DNA of 64,000 nucleotides, taken from contig OX596341.1 in NCBI GenBank assembly GCA_951394405.1, positions 186,001 through 250,000 of the forward strand, given 5' to 3'. The stretch comes from Coprinellus micaceus. Lineage: Eukaryota > Basidiomycota > Agaricomycetes > Agaricales > Psathyrellaceae. The position numbers were made by a program, and so were the translations under genes. The first letter of the stretch is position 1, and the number at the start of each line of letters is the position of its first letter. The notes under the pieces were generated by a model. That model was given only the letters and a program-made list of their open reading frames with translations, had not been told where the DNA came from and did not search any database. Of the stretch, positions 9,244 through 20,609 are shown in pieces.

Positions 9244-12226
9244 TTACTCGAGTCCAAGAGCGAGTCGATGACGTTCAACAGCAGGTTTGGGTAAAGGTTT
9301 AGTAAATATATCGGCGATCATATCGGTAGTAGATAAAAAGTGAACAGTAATGTCGCCTCGCTTGATAGCATCCCGAATCCAATGCATCTTTATATCAATG
9401 TGCTTCATTCGGCTGTGGAGTTCTGGGTTCCAGAGAACCTTGAGTGCAGATTGGTTGTCGACCATGAGTGGTGAGGGAGTAGAGACGTCGTGACCAAGTT
9501 CCTTCAGGAGTGTGCACATCCAGATGATGTCCCTTCCAGCGCTCGACGCGGAGACATACTCTGCCTCTGTTGAGGAGTCTGCCACCGTCGATTGCTTCTT
9601 TGCCGACCAACTAACTGCTCCTGATCCCATTTTAATGACAAATCCAGATGTGGATCGTCACGTGTCAAGGCACCCAGCATGATCTGCGTTGCTGTATGCT
9701 TGGAAGAGTTCCGAAGACATCTTGCTACCATTGTTACGATAGGTGAGCTTCAGATCTTTGGTTCCCTTGAGGTAACGGAATAGGTGCTTGACTGCTTTCC
9801 AATGCATAGGTCCGGGGTTGGAGTTGTATTGGGCTAGTTTGGCAACAGCGTAGGCGATGTCAGGGCGTGTCGCAATCATAAGGTATATCAGGGCGCCGAT
9901 GGCATTCATGTATGGGATGTTCTTCATCATCTCGTCGTCAGCCTTGTTTGGAATGTACTTGGTGAGAGTAGCACCGCTTCCTGGATCCATTGGAGTTCCT
10001 ACTGGGTAGCAGTCCTCCATCTTGAATCGTGCAAGCATGTCGAGGATGTATTGAGTCTGGGATAGGCGCATGACTCGGTTCTCACGGTCGTAGTCAACCT
10101 TGATTCCAAGTAGGTACGAGGTGGGTCCGAGATCCTTGATCTTGAAGACCTTGGCAAGGGAGTCCTTGAGCCATTGGATCATTTCTTGGCTTTTCGAGGT
10201 TATGGTGATGTCGTCAACGAAGACTGGTACAACAATACGGGTCCCATCCATCTCCCAGACATAGATAGCTGGGTCAGACTTTATTTGGGTGAATCCGATC
10301 GCTTCAAGCTCTGATGCTAGCTTTTGGTACCATAGTCGTCCGCTCTGTTTCAAGCCATATAAACCTTTCTTCAGCCGGCACACCCATCTCTGTCCCTTTG
10401 AGTCTGGATTCTTGATCTCAAACCCTGGCACTTGCTCCATGTAGACTTCGTATTGCTCCTCGATTGTTCCGTTGAGGTAGGCATTGTGGACGTCAATGGT
10501 CTTGATGAAGTGTCCTTCCATGGCGGCTTGGGCGAAGATCGCGCGGATTGATGTGAGACGAGATGCAGGTGCCCATGTCTGATCGTAGGTCCCTCTGGTA
10601 GTTCGACTAGTTCCCAAGTGCCATTGGTGGTTAGGGCGTCAATCTCAACCTGTGCTGCGGTCTGCCAGTGTTCGCCATCTGGTCCTGCGAAGGCTTCCCA
10701 GTGTGTCCGAGGCGCATCTCCTGGACGGCGTGTAGCCGCTCCTAGTGCTTTGTCCTGTGCCATGTATAATGCCATTTCCATGCCTTGGTCGAGAGTCAGG
10801 GTCTCTTCCAGGGGAACGTGATATAGACTGATGAGAGAATCAAGTATACTGGTGGCACATAGTGCATCTTCCATGTCTACAGGTTCGTCGTCAAGGTCAA
10901 AGTCCTCAGCTGCAATTGGTTGTACAGGTTCGTCGTCATCATCGTCGTCTTCATCCTCATCCTCATCCTCTGTTTCGGGTAGCTGATTGTTTCTCTGTGC
11001 ACCCCCTCGATCTGCTACCTGTTCACCCCCTTCACGCCTGGCTACTGGAATTGTACCGCGTCTCCCTTTTCCACTCGCGAGTTGGTAGTCCTTGACGGCC
11101 GTTGCCGTTTTCGTACGGGCCGGGAGCTTTGTGCTACTAGCGGTGGAGCTTTCGGAACTTTCGCCTTGTGAGGGATTGATTCACGAGGGGGAGGGGGAGG
11201 TGGCCGGGTGCGTTTCTGGGCAGGTGCTGGAGGTGCGACCGGTGCTGGAGGAGGTAGTTCTGGGAACATGGGTCCATCCTCAGCTGGTGCAGGGAGCCCT
11301 GGGAACAAGGCAGGTATTGGTAGCAGCTGTTTCGTTGAGGGAGTAGATGAGGGATCCCTTTTCGTAGGAGTAGGTGGAATTGACGGATGGATAGACGGTT
11401 GCTGTGTGGCTGGCGTTTTAGGCTCAGTCTTAGGAGGTCGCTCGGGAGTCCAAGGTGCTGCTTGGTCTCCATCGTCATCATTGTCGCTCTCGTCTGATCC
11501 ATCATCTGGATGGTCATGGGGAGGCGGTGGTGGTGCGATGGGAGCATGAGGTGGTGCAAGAGGTGGATTCTCCGGTTCGAGATCGGCGTCTGGCCAGATG
11601 TCCCTAATGCCTATAGGCGTGTATGCCTGTTCGTTCCCTACGGTCGAGAGACCAGGGAAGGTGCCTTCAGCAAAGATAACATCCCGGGATATGGTGATCT
11701 TCTTCGTCACTGGATTGTAGCATTTCCAGCCTTTGTAGCCTGGTTCAAAGCTGATAAAGACACAAGGCTCCGTGTGTGACTGGAGGTTCTTGCGGTCCTT
11801 GCGCAATACATGGACGTATACGCGGCAGCCAAATACTCGGTGCATGGACAGATCGGGCTTTGCTTTATGCCAGACCTCATAGGAGGTAGTATTCGATAAT
11901 GTAGAGGATGGGGTCGCATTCAGGATGTCTGTGTAATAGAGTACAGCTGCACCCCAGAACATCATGGGAAGGCGTGCTTGGTTGAGCATGGCAATGACCC
12001 CTTCAGTTAGCGTGCGATTGAGTCGTTCGCTGACACCGTTCTGTTGAGGTGTGGCTTTAACTGTGTGTTGCCGTGTGATACCAAGTCCCTTGCACCATTG
12101 AATGAAGTTGTTCCCCATGTATTCCCCCCCTTTATCATCACAAAGTTCCTTGACCTTTGTGCCGAGCTTTCGCTCACTCTTGGCAACAAAGTCTTTGAAG
12201 GCTTGGAATGCGTCACTCTTGTGTTT
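9244..12226 (-). pseudogene. Copia family 2 copy 1: 5'-truncated Pol (integrase to RNase H), decayed
   Basis: From 12226 downward it encodes the integrase C-terminal half (HTVKATPQQNGVSERLNRTL), a Pro-rich acidic linker, RT (ENG-type motif DVHNAYLNG, catalytic box VFVDDITITS) and RNase H (SSTEAEYVSASSAGRDIIW, ending ERHRLALGLE). Damage compared with copy 2: a TGA for CGA at 9658-9660, about 110 bp deleted near 10590 in the RT N-terminus, and a 1-bp loss near 11112 that shifts the linker frame. Identity with copy 2 stops abruptly after 12226, so Gag, protease and the 5' LTR are missing. The RT catalytic residues of this copy are better preserved than in copy 2. Confidence 0.9.
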
Positions 12227-12332
12227 CAGTGCTCGCTGAAGATCAAGTTGACGATCTTGCTGCTGACAGGTCTTTCAATGGGGGTGAATTTTGGGCTAAG
12301 CTCAAGACGAACATCCCTTCCAAGGGCGTATC

Positions 12333-12641
12333 TTGAGTCGTTCCTTCATTATGCTGGCTGACTTTGATGGCGCTTCCAGAGAGACCGTACCGGCTAAGAA
12401 CTCAAAGAAGAAGGCCCCGTCCAAGAAGGTGACAGCAAAAAAGGCTCCAACCAAGAAGGTGACGGCAAAAAAGTCAGCAGCCAAGAAGACCCCAACTGAG
12501 GAAGCAACAACAAATGAGACTGGCTTGAACTCAGGTGAGCTGAAGACTCCCACGACTGTGAATAAACCTCGTCCAAAGCGCAAGGCTCCACCCCCCTGTC
12601 GACAAGCCCACAGATGGTGGCCGATCCAAGTGAATCTGTAA
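12333..12641 (+). pseudogene. Lysine-rich ORF fragment next to the copia truncation point
   Basis: About 100 codons dominated by a repeated KKAP(T/S)KKVTAKK pattern resembling histone H1-like or nuclear basic tails. There is a plausible intron end (branch GCTGAC, acceptor TTCCAG) just before it, and the frame seems to shift at a C run near 12590. The host gene is not identifiable; it may be the gene into which copia copy 1 inserted. Confidence 0.3.
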
Positions 12642-15111
12642 AGAAGTCACCCTCCCCGATGGGACAACTTTCTTGGGTGGGGGGAAGTCCAAGCAAGCGC
12701 AGGAGGTGCAGGCAACAAAGAAGAGAGGTGGAGTGAAAAGCAAGGGGAGGCAAAATAAATACATATGCTGTATCTTCCGTGTTACCATACCAAGAACGCG
12801 TGATGAGTCAAATGACCATATTCCTTTGCCTAAGTCGTGTCGGGGCCCGGGCTGACAAGTAGTAGGCTTAAGCAAGCTGAGAGAGGGGAACGTCAAATTC
12901 ATTCAATACCTTGAAGGTCGTAAAAAAGGAAGATAATTGGCAAGGCCGAGGATTCGAACCAGGGAACGACTGAGCGCTGACACAAGACCATCCGCCCTGT
13001 AAGGTCCACTCTGGTATCCCGGGATTACGCTGAAGTTCCACGTGAGCATCCCCTCGTAAGTGCCACTACAATATGTTGGGATTACACAAAGGGAATACGC
13101 CACTTTTTGGCTGCAAATTTCGATTACAAAGGGATTGCACACCCCTTACGCCCAGCATAATCCCATCATTATTTGAGTGGCAAAACGGCAACGTTTGTTG
13201 GTGTTTCCCCGGCATAACCGGAGGGTAACAAAGGAGAGACTATGCAAGACCAGGCCTTGTGTGAGCGCTGAACCCCTGAGTGGGGTGTTGGAAGGTTCGC
13301 GTTATCGTCGATCCATCCAGGGTCTATATTGAATAGCGTTGTGTTTGGAGATCATGCCCGATAGCCTGGCCCTCGGACGGTGCTCCGACCTGTCATGGAA
13401 TATATAATTCCCCGTGAGGGCTTTTGCGGCTAGAGCTCAGAGGGGCGAGTAGGGTGTCTATGCTAATATCTCTCTACCTACCTACCTGCAACTGTGTACT
13501 ACCTTTTTGGGGGAATTCTGGCAAGTACCGAATGCCATGAGCTATTTAATGGTACCCGGGTTGTCCGTCACGACCAAGTGATTGGCCCCTAAATGGATCT
13601 GCCCATCTTTGGTGAATAGTGACTACTGCATGAGTTATCCTGTAGTAATATACTCATTGTGCATCACAACGCAGTGACCAGCGCTTAAAACTCGATCGCC
13701 CCGCGCTCGGATTTGTGCGAACTGTGGACGTGTGATCCATCACTTCTAGCAGTTGGGCTACGCTCGCAGGTATTGTGGCTGATGGTGTGTCTGATGGATC
13801 ACGCACCCATAATGTGCGGGTACCCCGAATACCCCTGCACTCATGCCTGGTGTGATCCATCATTTGCCGGCAACCAGCGCTTAATCTCATGCTTCGAGCG
13901 TCGTCCTGGTTCAGGGCCTGGCGCATGGTTGGGCATGTATACATCATGGATTGGGAGCAGATGGCCAAGCCGTGAAAACGCCCACACTCTCACTACTCGG
14001 TAACATGGTGAGTGATCTATCCTGATCTATCACGCACCTATAGCCCTGGGCGCTTATATTCAATAGCCCCGAGCGAAGATCTAGCACATGCATCATGGGG
14101 CCGGCAACAGACGGACAATTTAAGAATACAGCCGCGGCATCGCGACTGGAGATCCGGGTTTGTGATTCATCATACACCGGTAGCAGACGCCTAATTTAAA
14201 ACCCGTGGTTTTGCAACTGGGGAGCTGGTCCGTGATCCATTACGAGTCAGTAGTAAATGCAAATATTAACAATATATGTGTATTCAAAGACCAATGAGAG
14301 TCATTGGGCAATAGAGAGTCGTGAGCAGAACCCGGTTCGATGACTAACGGATGCTAGAGACTTAAGACGCGAGTCTTGAGGAGACCATCACATTTCTCAG
14401 CAAATGCCAAGAATCACCTCAAGACTTCCCTCGAAGTGCACAAAGGCCTAAGTGCTGAAACACATTATTAGAAGGAGGTTCTGCTTCAAGACAAGCGTGG
14501 CACCTACCAAACAAATAGGGCTACGAAGTACCAGAGACAGAGCAAGTACGAGGGGCAGGGGACGGGCACGGCAATAGCCGAAAACCCCTAACCTGGCTAC
14601 GCCCCTATCCGGAAACAGAAGGAGAACAGTCGGCCGACAGGCTCAGTTCCGAGGACGCAGGATGACATTGCGAGGAGTGTAAGCGTCCAGGCATGATGGA
14701 GCGCTGAGTCCCTGAGTTCGACAGCTAAGAGAAAATAGATGTTCCCTAAGCAAGCTATTCTGGGATGACTCCACAGAGCACAGTCGAGAACGCGAGCGGA
14801 TTGGCTCTCACAGCGGATCAATAACAGATGCTGAAGGGCACGCATCCAAACATTCGCGCAATCCCGATAACCAGCTATGCATAGATGGAAGAAAGGGAAT
14901 AGGAGTGGAGCAGCAATGGCTCGGGGAAGGAAATGAGTCAGAAAAGGCCTTGGCGCCTATTTGAGTATGTTGGCTCCAGTTTCGCATTCACGTGGGGGCG
15001 AATAACTAGGATAACACCCAGGAAATTGCATGCTAGTGCATCAGGAGAGCTGGCGGAACTGCAGGAAGATTGCTTTGCCATCGCAGCTGTAAAACACCTC
15101 CTTTGGCTCTA
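12642..15111. other. Intergenic, diverged repeats, no gene recognised
   Basis: No frame with recognisable content. A tRNA-like segment with a box-B match lies on the minus strand near 12945-13015, and diverged repeats occupy 13660-14240 (listed separately). The rest shows nothing I can interpret. Confidence 0.4.
13660..14240. repeat. Diverged repeated motif (GTGATCCATCA ... GCGCTTAA)
   Basis: Variants of GTGATCCATCA occur near 13730, 13850, 14160 and 14230, with inverted copies (GATGGATCAC, GATCTATCAC) near 13793 and 14020; several are followed by a GCGCTTAA-like block. This looks like an old tandem array or degraded element. Unit length about 100-180 bp, not precisely defined. Confidence 0.4.
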
Positions 15112-15414
15112 GTGATGGTCAAGGGTTTTGAAAACCCGCCGGGTTTGCGGGTAGGGTACGCACGGGTACGGGTACGGGTAGACGTCCGCATACCCGTGGC
15201 GTTTAAAACGAGCCCAAGAACATCCAAAACGGATGGAAACTCGGAGGGTTGTGAGTGAATTATCAAATTACTCATATCTCCGTCATTTCTCATCCGTTTT
15301 GGGCGTTCTTGGGCTCGTTCGACGCGGGAAACCCGCCGGGTTGCGGGTCAGGGTTCCCACGGGTACGGGTACGGGTCGCTGCGCCGCTACCCGCGGGTTA
15401 CCCGTGACCATCAC
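15112..15414. mobile_element. 303-bp fold-back MITE with TA target duplication
   Basis: Ends GTGATGGTCAAGGGT and ACCCGTGACCATCAC are inverted copies, flanked by TA on each side (15110-15111 and 15415-15416). The GGGTACGGGTACGGGT tract recurs near both ends, and an inner inverted repeat (AACGAGCCCAAGAACATCC against its complement near 15295-15320) lets most of the element fold on itself. The TA duplication suggests mobilisation by a Tc1/mariner-type transposase. Confidence 0.75.
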
Positions 15415-15416
15415 TA

Positions 15417-16453
15417 TTTGGCTCAGATACACAAATACAATGGTGTATGGTAGGCTTTACTGCTGCCAGGGCTCCCACTTTCTTTGTGCCCAAGACCTAG
15501 ATTCAGGGGACTCGGCTTTGCCAAGTGATGGGGGCGGGAACTAAGTGGAGATGCCAACATCTAAGTCGCGCCCACTGAGCACTTAGCACGAAGTCTCGCC
15601 AAGTAACTGTTTGCTTGCTGTTTGCTGATGGAGTGTCCACGTCATCGACATCGACACAAGCCCGCCCATTGTCAGGGGGAGGGCAAAAGGAAGGTGATAG
15701 CACTGGCAAAAGGGCGATCGACCTCAGGCTGGGGACCGACTGACGGTCGGACAATGGATGGTCGGATAGCCGCCACCCCTCGAAATCCAGGATTTTGGCG
15801 GCCGGACACATGACCAACACAGGACAGGACCGTATTGACTTTCTGAATATCATATATTCTGGATTGTCAAGCAATTGGCTTCTCCTGGCACCGCGGTCGT
15901 CGATCCATTGCGGACAACGTAGGTTTAAGTGCAGCGCCTGTGTATACGGTATGGGCCTATGAGACCGGGAGATCAGTATCGTTCTGGTCACATTGCACTG
16001 GCCCAGAGGTGTAAATTCAGGGATAGAGCTTGTATATGCATTACCATAGCACTAGCGTACGCTAGATTTATGTAGGTTTCCTGTACGTAGCTTCTACACG
16101 ACCCGACCACTGCCCCTCCCAGCCCCGCCCCTCCCGTCCTCGAGCTCGTCGTCGTCAACGGCGGCCACACCCCGCATCACTGCGAAAATAGCGGCTAACT
16201 TTCTTGAGGCTCTCACCAACCTATAATCTAGACCGGTGGGATAAGAGTGTAGCTTGAATTATATGCTGAGCAATTCAAGGACAAGGAACTGCTTCCCGGT
16301 CCTGAATCCGTCCATATTACGAGACTTTCGGTAATCAGTCATCGTTGAGAAAGCTTGAAAGGAGAAGTCCTTGGATTCGCATGTGACCGCTTGGGGTTGG
16401 TGAGGAACTCCCATGGAGGAGAGAAGTCGGGTGATGAGATGAGTCATTCATTC
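15417..16453. other. No gene recognised; probable 3' flank of the Tnp2 element
   Basis: No supported coding region. I looked for a CACTA-type terminal repeat that would close the downstream transposase element and did not find one. Confidence 0.4.
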
Positions 16454-19400
16454 TTATCGACAGTGGGAGTTGACACCAGCCGGAAGAAGCCTAACGTCCG
16501 GAACAGGTCTGGCCATGGAAGGTGAATAGGAGGCTCCTATTGCTGAAGAATAAAGGCAGGCCATCAGCGAGCTTCCCGCACGAATTGAGAGGCGGCAACA
16601 TACTCGGTCTAGGGGAAGAACGAGCAAGCAAGGTCGCAGTACTCCTGGGACGTCTTGATATTGGCAGGCGAAATGACAGAGCACATCGCTGAATGGTACC
16701 AGAACCTCATCAGGGGACAGGGTGTTGTAGACAAGTCGCCCGGCCACGATGGGATACTGCCGGTACACGTCGTGTTTCGCGTCCATGGCCGACAACTCGT
16801 TGTAGGGGGAGACAAGCGCGAAATACTGGGTTACCTCCCTTCCGCCCGATGTGCGAGTGTGGGAGAAGAGGCTGCGGATCACCCCAACGGCAGTTGATTT
16901 CGACGTCCGGTCCTTAACGAACACAACGTGGGCTCCCCCTGGTTTGTGAGGTTTGAGCACGGTGAAAGTCTGACCAAAGCGTCGAATCGAGTCCTGGGTT
17001 TGGACGGAATCAGAACAAGCAGTACAATTGCTGTCATGTTCGGCGATGTAGCTCTGGAGTGCACCAAAGACAGCGGCTTCCAGGGGAGCAGGGGGAACCT
17101 CGCGCTTCCTAGGCCGAGTAGGCGTGGGGAGGAACTCGGGATCTTGAAAGAGTTCTTCAGGGCGAACTTGATACTTCGTTCCGTAATTCTGGTTATAAAG
17201 CTCCAACAAGGGTAGTGCATTTTCTGGAAGCTTTTCCCCCTGCACAAAGATTGACCGTATTCGCTGAGCTGCACAGAACTTCTTGAATAGAGTGGTCTCT
17301 AACTCGTCTAGAGGGGCAAAACTGCACGTGAGTGAATGGAACAGCCATCAGGTGAAAGGACTCACCAAACTTATGATTTGTCGGAAACGACTGAAGGACG
17401 TGGTTATACCTTTCGAACGGGAAGCAGCGCCAGGCGTGGACGGGTCCAAACGCTCTCAAGTGACGTCCGAAATGGAGGGCAAGATGCTGATAAGGCGTTA
17501 CGGTGGTGCTGGGGTATAGCTCGAGGAGGGTTGATAGATATTTCTTCATATTGTCCTCATACTGTTCAATTCGAGACTCGGTCATCACGTCCATAGTTCC
17601 CAGCTTGATGGCCGTGATCAGATGCATGAAGTTGTCCAAGCATCGTCGTTCCATGCTACCGCGGGCTGACTTTCCCCAAAGCCTGGTCAACGTCACGGGC
17701 AAATTGACTAGGCAGAATGTCCTCCATTGGGCTGCACTGAACTTCCCAAATTTCGCTTCGCCGGGCCAACGTGGGCCATTGGCTTGCCACGGGGGCCGGA
17801 TTAGACTTGCCATATCCTTACGAATTTCCGACAAAGTGTTGCGTCCAAGAATTTCGGCACACCGATTTTTGGGCCTCCTAGCACCAGACGCGACGTGGAT
17901 TCCATCCTTGGTGACGATAAGGAGTTCCAGGCGCTAACATGTCCGCAAAAGTGGTGTAAGCGTAGCACCCAATGATGGACATGTGACTGCTACGGACCTT
18001 GTCGTGAATGAACTGCAGCAGCTTCTCCTTCTTCAACCCCTTGACCCCAGCATCAGATAGCTTAGGCTCCATCGTAGGGCCGACGTGCAGCTTGAAGATT
18101 TGAAGCAGATCCTCTTTGTTGAGATTCTTCAAACGTGTCTTTCCGGCGTGCCATATGATGTCGTTCGTCTTAGTCTTCCCATCCTTCAGGATGCCGTATG
18201 GCTCGAGGCTGCCGTCGACCATATGTTCGTCATCGTCGGTCCACCATTTCTGATCGATGCGCTGTATAACGATTTTAGCGGGTCTAAACTCAGAGAGTGC
18301 GGTTAATGCTCACAAATTGCAGGATCAACTCGATTATGTCGGACCTCGACACTTCGTTGTCCACCTCGATGCCATGCTCTTGGCAGGCGTAGCGGAGAGA
18401 ATGTTTTGGGATTGTCTTCACCCTTGCTTTGGACCCATGCCGAATAACGTGGTGGGCGTACTTCAGGTCCTGTTCTGACGGTTCATTCGAAGAGGGATCA
18501 TAGCTGAAACCTTTCCCATCGTCGATCTTGATGTCCATGCCCCATATCGCCCGGATGTGGTGTTGAAGAAGGCGAAGGTAGAAAGCGTGCATAGAGTCGA
18601 TCACGGTGTACTTGGTCGGGTCCCAATACGGCAGGCGAAGTAACTCGGACCAACGAGTGCCGTTCGCCTTGTAGAGCCGGCGCCGTTCACTCTCGGTCTC
18701 CGCGTCTCTCCAGAGCTTCGCTTCAACCATGTGCTCCTCCCACGTCCGCATTCTCCAAGAATCGATGTCCAAATCGTTGATATTGGAGATCTGAAGCTTG
18801 CAATCCGAGCAAAAGGTGTTGTGAGCATAGCTAGCGAAGCCGGCCATCTGTCGTGCAGCGGGCAGATCGCAGACGAGAGGGACAATGGCCCCCCGCACTC
18901 GAACGCCGTTGGGACGAAGGTGAGTACGGGATAGGAAAAACCCGTGTTCCCAGAGAAGGACAAAGTCGCTTATCAAGGGACGCAGCAGGTAGTTTATCTC
19001 GTGCTTCGAAGGGAGGTGTGGTCCAGGAATGATTCCAACCAAGTAAATGTTCTCGATCTTATAGCGTATAGCGGGGGGGAGATTGAGACACACGAGATAT
19101 ACGGCTCCAATACTCACAACTTTCCCCGCCTGTTTGTTGGTTTCTGGGTTCAGGCCGTCCATGTTCAGACTGAACACAAGCCTATCCTCGTCGGGAGAGT
19201 CGGTGAACCTCTTGCCATCCGTAAACCGGAAGTCCTGAAGGGCTTGTGCATCCCAAATATCCGAAGCGACCGGAGTTCCTTCGTGGCTATTCGAGCCGCG
19301 ACTTCGTTTACCAGGATCGTCCATCATGTGAGGTTCCAGCGAGGGCGTATACAAGCTCTGTGGGATGAAATCTTGAGGTGTCTGATATGGGTAGGCTCGG

Positions 19401-20609
19401 CGAGGTATGCACGTCTCGCGGGGCTTCTTCCCTTCATTCGCGTTTACCCCTTGTTTCTCGTGGACCAACTTGGTCTTATACAGATCGGTGTTGCACGCCA
19501 CATTTCCAATTCGGTTGGGACATAGTCGAGATTCAGGCGCGGTCTCCACGTCGGGGTCGAAGAGTTTGAGAAAGAAACACTTCTTGCAGCAGGCGAACGT
19601 GATGAACCTGGGAGAGAGACCGAGGTGCTCAACGACTTGGCTGATATCGAGTAGCATGTGCGCAAAGGGATCTTCTGGCGCTGACGGAGATGGCCCCCCC
19701 ATCACTACAAAGAGAACTTGAGCCACGAGGGCAAAGCAGGAAAGGGTGAACCTGCAGTCGTCTTGCGAGACATTCGATAAGAGATAGAGGCTGGCCGCAG
19801 TCAGATATGTGATCAAGACGGCGGGATGAAAGGAGTGGAATTTATTCCGCAAGTGGCGTGCTGGATACCATTAAAGAAAGTTGCAGTTGGAATAGCAGGG
19901 TAAAGAACATACAGGTATCAACGAGATATGGTTGTGCCTTTAGTCTGTACTGACGCCGCCATTCCTTCGTCAGTTGGTTGCGAAAAGCATCAAGTTTGGT
20001 GTCCACCTCTGCGGTGATGATTATGGCTAGATCAGTGACCCGCGTGGAAAAGTCTTTGTCGATGCAGTAGAGAGCATGTCTGCGAGCCCGCTGGAGATAT
20101 TGGACGCAACCGAGGGCAGCCGAGTTGGATGGCAAGCTGGAATCCAGAGCGCAGATGCGTTCCATGTCGTCGTGGGAGGCAGTGGGGTGGAGGGATTCAT
20201 TGCGGAGGTGAGGGGGTACTTCGAAGACAAACACAGAGTCTGCTTCGATGAGTGTTCCCGGATCTTCCAAACGTGACCACATTTGCTGAAGGGTCTTGTA
20301 TTCGTTGGCGTCTGCTTCTTCGGGCTGGATGGGGGGATCAACAAGAGGCACGGTGTGCGACGATGGAGAGATCTAAAAGTCACAAGAAAACGAGTGAGCT
20401 TGAGCGGGATTGGAAGGGAGGAGACGACGCACTTGTGTCCGAGGGCGCTTCGGCTGGTGCTGAGCCGTGTCGACCATGGGAAGGGGGTCCCCGGCCCTCC
20501 TCTTCCCTTTTCCCTTGTCGCCTAGCATAAATTCGGTCGCGGTGTGGTGAAAGAGCTCCTCAAAAAGGGCCGAGGCTAGCTGAAGCTCGACGCCAGTGAG
20601 GTCGGCCAT
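16454..20609 (-). CDS. Tnp2-type (EnSpm/CACTA superfamily) transposase, six exons, apparently intact
   Basis: Exons on the minus strand: 20609-20433, 20372-19913, 19860-18314, 18261-17998, 17933-17366 and 17307-16454. Every junction is GT...AG and the frame is kept throughout, giving 1289 residues from MADLTGVELQL. The core (about residues 440-560) has FSLNMDGLNP, IIPGPHLPSKHEINYLL and VCDLPAARQMAGFA, matching Pfam Transposase_21 (Tnp2); candidate catalytic Asp residues are near 447 and 544. Cys pairs upstream (CCKKC, CPNR, CNTDLYK) form a zinc-binding segment. Exons 4-5 carry the DUF4218-like region (PPWQANGPRWPGEAKFGKFS, HLALHFGRHLRAFGPVHAW, FPFERYN). No stops or shifts were found. Terminal repeats were not located, so mobility is unproven. 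Confidence 0.85.
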
